Positions 16,759-22,697 of a stretch of DNA of 22,697 bases are shown here, one piece after another. Positions within the stretch are counted from its first letter, which is position 1. Each line of letters begins with the position of its first letter. The stretch is from contig DASWCZ010000014.1 of NCBI GenBank assembly GCA_036395755.1, positions 1-22,697 of the forward strand. The letters are read 5' to 3'. The position numbers were made by a program, and so were the translations under genes. The DNA comes from Gp7-AA6 sp036395755 (GTDB lineage Bacteria > Acidobacteriota > Thermoanaerobaculia > UBA5066 > Gp7-AA6). The notes beneath the pieces were generated by a model. The model was not told the DNA's origin and did no database searches. It saw only the letters and a list, made by a program, of their open reading frames with translations.

Positions 16759-18528
16759 GTGACCTGGTTTCTCGCCTCGATTCTGTCCGCGACTCTCTTC
16801 GCGCATTCGCCGAGCTCCGACGTTTCCGCCGCCCGCGCCCTCTTCGAACGAAACCTCGAAGCGATCCGGCTGCGCGACAAGACGGCTTATCTCTCCTGCT
16901 ACCTCGACTCCCCGCAGCTTGCCAAGACGGGCGCCGACGGGATCACGCTCGGATATCCGGCGTTCGCGAAAGCCGCAGGCGAGAACTGGCCGGACACGTT
17001 CGACGCGAGCGATCTCGATCTGGTCTCCGTGCGGCCGGGGATCGTTTACGGGACCTACCGATACCGCGTCCGGTACGGCGCCGACGAACAGACCGGGGTT
17101 TCCGAGCGACTGTTCGTGAGCACGCCGAAGGGTTGGAAGATCGCGATGACGAGCGCCTTCCCGGCCCCGCCCGGCACGCTCCCCCCGGCGCGCGCGATCG
17201 TCGGCGCGACACTCGTCGACGGGACGGGCGCTGCTCCGGTTCCCGGCGGGACGGTGGTCCTGCGCGACGGAAAGATCGAATGCGCCGGCCGCTGCTGGAT
17301 CCCGGCCGGCGTCACCGTCCTCGACGGTCGCGGGATGTGGATCACGCCGGGCCTGGTCGACGCGCATGTTCACTTTTCTCAGACCGGGTGGGCGGATGGC
17401 CGACCGGACTCGATCGATCTGCGCGAGAAGTATCCCTACGAGAAGGTGGAAGCGGACCTGAAGCAGCATCCGGAGCGTTTTTTCCGCTCGCAACTTTGCT
17501 CCGGCGTGACGGCAGTCTTCGACGTCGGCGGATATCCGTGGACCGTCGCGATGGCGCACCGCTCGGACCTCGGATCCCGCGCGCCGCGCGTGGTGGCGGC
17601 GGGACCGCTGTTGTCGACGGTAGACCACTGGTTGAACCTGCCCGGCGAGAAGCAGCTCGTCTTCATCGCCGACGCCGACGCCGCGCGCAAGACGGTTCGG
17701 TATCTCGCGTCGCTCGGCTCCCAGGCCGTCAAGGTCTGGTACATCGTGACGCCGGAGAGGACCGTCCAGTCTTCCGAGCCGGCCGTGCTCGCTGCGGGCG
17801 AAGAAGCGCAAAAGGCGAAGCTGCCGTTGATCGTGCACGCGACCGGGCTCGCGGAGGCGAAGGTCGCGCTACGCGCCGGAGCGCGTTTTCTCGTCCACAG
17901 CGTGGACGACAAGCCGGTCGACGACGAGTTCCTCGCGCTCGCGAAGAAGAACGGGACCTTCTACTGTCCGACGCTGACGGTCGTCGGCGGGTATCTCCGG
18001 ATGTACGAGGCGGTGCTCTCGCGCAAGCCGCCCGCCGTCGACGATCCGAACGGCTGCGTCGACAAAGAGACGCTCGCGAAAGTCGCGGAAAGCGCGTCCG
18101 TGCCGGTGCCGGCAGGCCTCGCCGAACGCGCGGCCGGCCGGAAAAAGCGGCAAGAGGAGGCCGATCGGATCTCGTTCGCCAACCTGAAGCGCGTCGCCGA
18201 AGCGGGGATCCCGATCGCGATGGGGACCGACGCCGGCAACCCGCTGACCTTGCACGGGCCTTCCGTGTACGCCGAGATGGAGGCGATGCAAGCCGCGGGT
18301 CTGACGCCGATGCAGGTCCTCGTCGCCTCGACGCGCGGCGGCGCACGAGCGATGGGGATCGAGAAGGAGACCGGCACGGTCGAGAAGGGCAAGTCGGCGG
18401 ACCTGCTCCTCGTCGCCGGCGATCCCTCGAAGGACGTCGCGAACCTGCGGAAGGTGCGCTACGTCGTGCGCGGCGGCGTGGTGCGGTCGATCGAGGAGCT
18501 GAAGGCGACTGTGGCGGCCGCGAAATAG
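16759..18528 (+). CDS. Exported SnoaL-like domain / metal-dependent amidohydrolase fusion
   Basis: This 589-residue protein starts at GTG 16759, with GGAGGAG 6 nt upstream. A short signal peptide (MTWFLASILSATLFAHS) precedes a SnoaL/DUF4440-like domain at about 22-135 (ARALFERNLEAIRLRDKTAY at its start, ERLFVSTPKGWKIAM at its end). The second part (145-585) is an imidazolonepropionase/prolidase-like amidohydrolase. It has H203-V-H205 in GLVDAHVHF, probable carboxylated K325 in AVKVWY, H360 in LIVHATG, H380 in FLVHSVDD and D491 in MGTDAGNP. This complete set supports an active binuclear metal site. Periplasmic hydrolysis of a cyclic amide or dipeptide-like substrate is inferred. It is divergent from kinase 2. 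Its TAG stop lies directly against a repeat array. Confidence 0.88.
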   Translation: MTWFLASILSATLFAHSPSSDVSAARALFERNLEAIRLRDKTAYLSCYLDSPQLAKTGADGITLGYPAFAKAAGENWPDTFDASDLDLVSVRPGIVYGTYRYRVRYGADEQTGVSERLFVSTPKGWKIAMTSAFPAPPGTLPPARAIVGATLVDGTGAAPVPGGTVVLRDGKIECAGRCWIPAGVTVLDGRGMWITPGLVDAHVHFSQTGWADGRPDSIDLREKYPYEKVEADLKQHPERFFRSQLCSGVTAVFDVGGYPWTVAMAHRSDLGSRAPRVVAAGPLLSTVDHWLNLPGEKQLVFIADADAARKTVRYLASLGSQAVKVWYIVTPERTVQSSEPAVLAAGEEAQKAKLPLIVHATGLAEAKVALRAGARFLVHSVDDKPVDDEFLALAKKNGTFYCPTLTVVGGYLRMYEAVLSRKPPAVDDPNGCVDKETLAKVAESASVPVPAGLAERAAGRKKRQEEADRISFANLKRVAEAGIPIAMGTDAGNPLTLHGPSVYAEMEAMQAAGLTPMQVLVASTRGGARAMGIEKETGTVEKGKSADLLLVAGDPSKDVANLRKVRYVVRGGVVRSIEELKATVAAAK

Positions 18529-18578
18529 GGTCAGGTCTCCACTTGCCACATTGAGGGCCAGGTCTCCACTTGCCACAT
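18529..18578 (+). repeat. Dispersed 23-bp repeat, array 6 (2 units)
   Basis: Units at 18529-18551 (perfect) and 18556-18578 (one substitution, GGCCAGG for GGTCAGG) have the spacer TGAG and a 27-bp period. The first unit starts on the base after the amidohydrolase TAG. The 48 bp from here to the stop codon of kinase 3 hold only a weak 5-bp hairpin. Confidence 0.95.
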
Positions 18579-18626
18579 CGTCCGCAAGCTCCCAGGCAGG
18601 GAGAGAGGAAAGCGGGCGAAGCGTTA

Positions 18627-21308
18627 CTACTTCAACCCCGCCGCCCAGTTCAGCACGACGTTGATCGGGGTCGCGGTCGCCGCGGGAAGCAACTCGGCGA
18701 CGAGGAATCGCTGGCCGTCATCGGTCGCGACGTAGTTGCCCCAGAACGCCGGCACGACTGTCGGGAAATTCGCTTTGAAAAGCGCGGTCGGAACCCTGGC
18801 TTCGAAAGCATCGCCGGGCCGGACCGCGACGCTCATGAGAGTCTGTTCCGGGCCGAGATAGAAGAGCTCTCTTCCATCTCCTCTCCACCACGGCTGACTT
18901 CCTCCGGCCGTCGAGACCTGCCAGCGGCCGCGCTTCTGGGGGAACTGGGTGACGTAGATCTCGAAGCGGCCCGACTCGTCTGAAGCGTAGGCAATCCAGC
19001 GACCGTCCGGCGAAACCTGACCCTGCGCCTCGGTGAATTTCGACGCGAACAGGGGGAACGGCTTTCCGCCGTCCGTCGGGGCCACCCAGATGTCCCAGGT
19101 GCTGCTTCCGCCGAACGTGTGGTAGACAACGAAGCGCCCGTCGCGCGTCCAATCTGACGGGAATTTGTCGCCAGCGGAGCGGACGAAGAGCCGAGGCTCT
19201 CCGCTGCCGCTCGCCGGTTTCTCGTACAGGTTGAGGACACCCTCGGAACCAGAAGCGAAGATGATCCGGCTCCCGTCCGGAGACCAGAGCGGCGCCCGCT
19301 CAGCTGTCGGATCAAACGTCAACCGCGACCATGACCCGCGCACCAGGTCGAAGACCCAGATGTCCGTGTTCGTCTTCGACTCTTCGCGGATGGCGACCGC
19401 GATCTTTTTCCCGTCGCGGGAAAGGCGCGGGGTGCTGTAGTCGCTGGGCTCGCCGACGTTCCCGAGGCGGCGTCCGGAACGGTCGAACCAGGCGAGCTGA
19501 CGGCTCTTCGCATAAGGCGTCGAGTAGGCGAGTGCGCTCGGTCCCGCAACGGTGAACGGCGCATATCCCGGGGGGTTCCCGGTCAGGACCGACTCTGCGA
19601 TTCGGACCGGGTTGCCCCGCACCTCCCCGGATTTTTCGTCGAAAGGATAGGCGACGAGCATTCCCTGCTGGACGGTGAGGAGGTATCCCGGCGGCGCGTA
19701 CTCGCCCATCGCTTCCGATTTGAGGACCCGCCGGGCTTTGCGGGAGTCGAGCGAGGCTTCGTAGATCCCGGTGTATTCGGGACGGGAACTCCGCGACCAG
19801 AAGAGGAACCGCTTCCCGTCCGGCAAGAAAAACGGATAGCGATGACGGTCTTCGCCGTGGGCGACGTCGAGGTCGGTCGCCTGTTGAGCTTCTCCACCGG
19901 TGTCTGAGACCCGAAAAAGCGGCGTCGGCGCGCTGTGCGCGAAAACGATTACGCCTTCCCGGCTCCACGACCCGCCGCGCCCGGCCACGACGTCGCAGAG
20001 CCTCTGCGGAGCCCCGCCGGATACTTCCACCCTTTTCAGGCTCGTCGGCGTGAAAAACCCGAGGGACCGACCGTCGGGAGACCAGAAGGGATGAAGAGCG
20101 TCGTCGGTGCCGGGAAGCGGCACGGCAGCGACGCTGTCGAGGGGGCGTATCCACAGCAGTGGACGCCTACCCGCGGGATTGGCGACGAATGCGACGGTTC
20201 GCCCGTCGGGTGAAAGCGCGATCTGTGTCGACGAGAGCTCTCCCGGCGGAGTGAACATCGTGTTCTCGGGCGCGAGGATCGAGAAGCGCGTGACTTGCGG
20301 TCGCGCCGAGGACCGCTGCCGGTCGCGCACGACGAGCGCGATCAGGCCTGCGGTTGCGAGCGCCGCTACGACCCATGGGAGGAGGCGGGCCGCGGGCGCG
20401 CGCCTCCCCGCGATGGACGGCACGGGGCCGACCGCCGACCCTCCCTCGCCAATCCAGCGCAACTGCACGGCGATGTCGTGCGCGGTCTGCCACCGGTCGT
20501 CCGGGTCTTTCGCGAGACAGATCCGCACGACCCGGTCGAACGCGGGCGGCGTCATCGGAGCGGCCGCCGAGACCAGCGCGGGCTCCGCGGTCATGATCGA
20601 GGAGATCAGCGAAGCCTGGCTGCGGCCCCCGAACGCCTTCTTCCCCGTCGCCATCTCGTAGAGCACGGCGCCGAAGGCGAAGATGTCGGTGCGCCCGTCG
20701 GCTTCCTTCCCCTCGAGCTGCTCGGGCGCCATGTACTGGAAGGTCCCCAGGATGGTGCCCTCGGCCGTGAGGTCCTTTCCGGTCTGGGTCGGAAGAGCGG
20801 TGAGTGACGCGCCCGACCGTGCCGCGGCGGGCATCACCGCCTTGGCCAATCCGAAGTCGAGCAGTTTCACGCCGGACTTCGTCAGCATCACGTTGCCGGG
20901 TTTCAAGTCGCGGTGGACGATGCCCTGCCGGCGCGCCTTGTCGAGCGCGTCCGCGATCTCGCATCCGTAGCGGAGCACCTGGTCGAACGGCAACGGACCC
21001 CGGGTCAGGCGCTCCGACAGCGTGTCGCCCTCCAGGTATTCCATGACGAGGAACTCGACGCCGTCCTGGTTGCCGACGTCGTAGAGCGCGCAGATGTGCG
21101 GATGCGACAGCTGCGAGATCGTCTTCGCCTCGCGCTCGAACCGCTGGCGGACGTCCGGACTTTCCGACAGGTGTGCCGGCAGCACCTTGACCGCGACCGT
21201 CCGCTCCAGGCGCGTGTCGCGCGCCCGGTAGACCTCCCCCATCCCGCCCGCCCCGATCGGCGCGACGATCTCGTAAGGGCCGAGACGCGTGCCGGATGAC
21301 AGCGCCAT
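18627..21308 (-). CDS. Transmembrane Ser/Thr protein kinase with WD40/TolB-like beta-propeller (kinase 3)
   Basis: This 893-residue kinase belongs to a somewhat different subtype from kinases 1 and 2. It has GAGGMGEVYRA (19-29), K41 in VAVK, HRDLKPGN with D134 (Gly replacing the usual Glu after Pro), D151-F-G and GTFQYMAPEQ. A transmembrane span lies at about 309-327. Propeller motifs include LSPDGRTVAFVAN, WSPDGRSLGFFTP, WSPDGSRIIFASG and VSPDGRWIAYASDESGR. It ends in NVVLNWAAGLK. The ATG at 21308 directly follows the TAG of the upstream gene with no gap and no strong Shine-Dalgarno, which suggests translational coupling. Its propeller is closely similar to the next gene's, so the two look like a tandem duplication. 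Confidence 0.93.
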   Translation of the reverse strand: MALSSGTRLGPYEIVAPIGAGGMGEVYRARDTRLERTVAVKVLPAHLSESPDVRQRFEREAKTISQLSHPHICALYDVGNQDGVEFLVMEYLEGDTLSERLTRGPLPFDQVLRYGCEIADALDKARRQGIVHRDLKPGNVMLTKSGVKLLDFGLAKAVMPAAARSGASLTALPTQTGKDLTAEGTILGTFQYMAPEQLEGKEADGRTDIFAFGAVLYEMATGKKAFGGRSQASLISSIMTAEPALVSAAAPMTPPAFDRVVRICLAKDPDDRWQTAHDIAVQLRWIGEGGSAVGPVPSIAGRRAPAARLLPWVVAALATAGLIALVVRDRQRSSARPQVTRFSILAPENTMFTPPGELSSTQIALSPDGRTVAFVANPAGRRPLLWIRPLDSVAAVPLPGTDDALHPFWSPDGRSLGFFTPTSLKRVEVSGGAPQRLCDVVAGRGGSWSREGVIVFAHSAPTPLFRVSDTGGEAQQATDLDVAHGEDRHRYPFFLPDGKRFLFWSRSSRPEYTGIYEASLDSRKARRVLKSEAMGEYAPPGYLLTVQQGMLVAYPFDEKSGEVRGNPVRIAESVLTGNPPGYAPFTVAGPSALAYSTPYAKSRQLAWFDRSGRRLGNVGEPSDYSTPRLSRDGKKIAVAIREESKTNTDIWVFDLVRGSWSRLTFDPTAERAPLWSPDGSRIIFASGSEGVLNLYEKPASGSGEPRLFVRSAGDKFPSDWTRDGRFVVYHTFGGSSTWDIWVAPTDGGKPFPLFASKFTEAQGQVSPDGRWIAYASDESGRFEIYVTQFPQKRGRWQVSTAGGSQPWWRGDGRELFYLGPEQTLMSVAVRPGDAFEARVPTALFKANFPTVVPAFWGNYVATDDGQRFLVAELLPAATATPINVVLNWAAGLK

Positions 21309-22697
21309 CTATTTCTTCAGTCCGGCGGTCCAGTTCATCACGACGGTGATCGGGATCGCTGGCTCCTCTTCGACGAGCCTCGTCACGAGAAATCGCTGGC
21401 CGTCACCGGCGACGGCGTAACTGAGCAGGTGCGGAGCAGCGGCCGGGAGAAACCGGGTGCCGAAAAGCCCTTTCGGAACTCCGGCCTCGAAGGTCGCATC
21501 GGCCTTCACCTCCACTGCCATCAACCGCTTGTCCGCTGAAACATAGAAGAGCTCCTTGCCGTCGCGCCGCCACCGGGGCTGAGAGCCTCCGCCCGTCGAG
21601 ATCTGCCACTTGCCGCCCGAGGCCGGAAAAGGCTGGACGTACACCTCCATCCTCCCGGATTCGTCCGAGGCGTAGGCCATCCAGCGCTCGTCCGGGGAGA
21701 GCTGGCCCTGCACTTCGGAGAATTCCGTCTGCGCGAACGCCATCGGCTTGCGGTCGCCCGTCATCGGAAGGACCCAAACGTCCCATCCCGTCTTCGGCCC
21801 CGGAGTGTGGAAGACGAGGAAACGTCCGTCGAGCGACCAGTCGGTCAGGAACTTGTCCTGGTTCGACCGGAAGATTACCCGCTCCTGACCCGCCCCGCTC
21901 GAAGACTTCTCGTAGATGTCTCCGAAGCCCTCCCGGCTCGAGACGAAGGCGATACGGCTTCCGTCGGGCGACCAGATGGGCCTGCTGCTCGTCGCCGGAC
22001 TGAACGTGAAGCGGGACGACAGGTTCCGCGCCAGGTCCGTCAGCCAGACATCCAGGTTTCCCGACTGGGGATCTCGCACCCCGACCGCGACGCGCTTTTC
22101 ATCGGGGGAGAGCGAGGGACCGATGTATCCGCCCGGCCCACCGATCGTCCCGAGAACCTTTCCGCTTCGGTCGAGCCAGACGAGCTCCCTCTGCGAAATG
22201 ACGCCGGGTACGTAAGCGAGCAGTCCTTTGTCCGAGACGGAGAACGGGGCGTATCCGGGAGGCGCGCCGTGTCCCACCGATTCGGCGACCCGCACCGGCT
22301 CGCCCCGGACTTTCGCGCTCCGTGGGTCGAAGGCCTGCGCGAGCAACGTCCCGTCCCGCTCGAAGAGGAGCTGATCGGGCGGGACGAAGACTCCCATCCC
22401 CGTTGCGCTGACGACGCGGCTGCTTTGACGGGAGTCGAGCGATCCGACGTAGATCCCCGAGCTCGGCGACCTGCTGCGAGTCCAGTAGAGAAACCGGCGC
22501 CCATCGGGCAAGAAAGACGGGAATCGGTGGGAATTCTCCTGTCGTGAGGAGTCGAGAGTCGTGGCCGGCGTGACCTCGCCGCCGCCGGCGGGGATTCTGT
22601 AAAGACTTTCGCCCTGTGTCGGCGTGAAGACGATGGTCCCGTTGGGACTCCAGGCCGCTCCGCGACCCGCCGAGGCGTCGCAGAGCGTTTGCGGCGG
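21309..22697 (-). CDS. WD40/TolB-like beta-propeller protein, probable kinase 4 (5' end outside window)
   Basis: The frame is open from its TAG at 21309 to the window edge, 462 residues. Reading back past 22511 continues the homology with kinase 3: LCDASAGRGAAWSPNGTIVF here against LCDVVAGRGGSWSREGVIVF there. Shared stretches also include LPDGRRFLYW, AYASDESGR and the C-terminal NWTAGLKK. Propeller repeats such as LSPDEKRVAVGV and WSPDGSRIAFVSS are visible. The kinase and transmembrane parts are expected beyond the window by analogy, not seen. It is followed without a gap by kinase 3 and is likely co-transcribed with it. Confidence 0.88.
   Translation of the reverse strand, partial: PPQTLCDASAGRGAAWSPNGTIVFTPTQGESLYRIPAGGGEVTPATTLDSSRQENSHRFPSFLPDGRRFLYWTRSRSPSSGIYVGSLDSRQSSRVVSATGMGVFVPPDQLLFERDGTLLAQAFDPRSAKVRGEPVRVAESVGHGAPPGYAPFSVSDKGLLAYVPGVISQRELVWLDRSGKVLGTIGGPGGYIGPSLSPDEKRVAVGVRDPQSGNLDVWLTDLARNLSSRFTFSPATSSRPIWSPDGSRIAFVSSREGFGDIYEKSSSGAGQERVIFRSNQDKFLTDWSLDGRFLVFHTPGPKTGWDVWVLPMTGDRKPMAFAQTEFSEVQGQLSPDERWMAYASDESGRMEVYVQPFPASGGKWQISTGGGSQPRWRRDGKELFYVSADKRLMAVEVKADATFEAGVPKGLFGTRFLPAAAPHLLSYAVAGDGQRFLVTRLVEEEPAIPITVVMNWTAGLKK

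Noticed and set aside
18588..18606. Hairpin CTCCC-AGGCA-GGGAG between convergent amidohydrolase and kinase 3 genes
   Set aside because: Only a 5-bp stem with no T-tract, within chance for this composition.
22509..22511. Start of the last minus-strand gene at 22511
   Set aside because: The codon is TTG inside a propeller blade, and homology with kinase 3 continues upstream to the window edge.

Overview
This 22.7 kb window is high-GC bacterial chromosome. Three things point to an Acidobacteriota-type genome: several Ser/Thr kinases that carry a C-terminal WD40/TolB-like beta-propeller, a giant secreted repeat protein, and a metal-dependent amidohydrolase with a signal peptide. The taxon is inferred from gene style, not from a marker gene.

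Layout. 1-101: the end of an unidentified plus-strand gene that appears to read into a repeat array. 124-1089: a REP-associated tyrosine transposase (RAYT, Y1/HUH) with a DnaA-domain-IV-like C-terminus. 1180-3089 (minus): a two-gene operon of a YbdL-type aminotransferase and an omega-amidase. 3262-4209: thioredoxin reductase, followed by a hairpin and a possible 40-residue membrane peptide. 4557-9959: an 1800-residue exported protein made of Kelch blades, an Ig-like segment, 13 disintegrin-like Cys motifs, about 5 further Cys modules, a PKD-like domain and a C-terminal domain, with a candidate promoter in front and a strong terminator behind. 10125-11345: an MFS transporter. 11401-14031 and 14138-16714 (minus): two kinase/beta-propeller receptors. 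16759-18528 (plus): a SnoaL-like/amidohydrolase fusion divergent from the second kinase. 18627-22697 (minus): two more tandem propeller proteins, a complete kinase and one cut by the window edge.

The most unusual signal is a non-palindromic 23-bp repeat (begins GGTCAGGTCTCC, ends TTGCCACAT). It occurs 15 times in six short arrays with a 27-bp period, at 50-99, 1105-1179, 3092-3165, 11352-11399, 14067-14136 and 18529-18578. Four arrays begin 0-1 nt after a stop codon, always with the GGTCAGG end next to the stop. A fifth is read in frame by the gene before it. The sixth sits against a start codon and supplies its only Shine-Dalgarno-like sequence. The RAYT gene lies between two arrays in inverted orientation, so it is the obvious local candidate for mobilising them, although the units lack the fold-back shape of classical REPs. 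Because 27 is a multiple of 3, the arrays can be translated as nonapeptide tails. Their fixed polarity would also put complementary sequences in the 3' ends of several mRNAs and in the ribosome-binding region of one.
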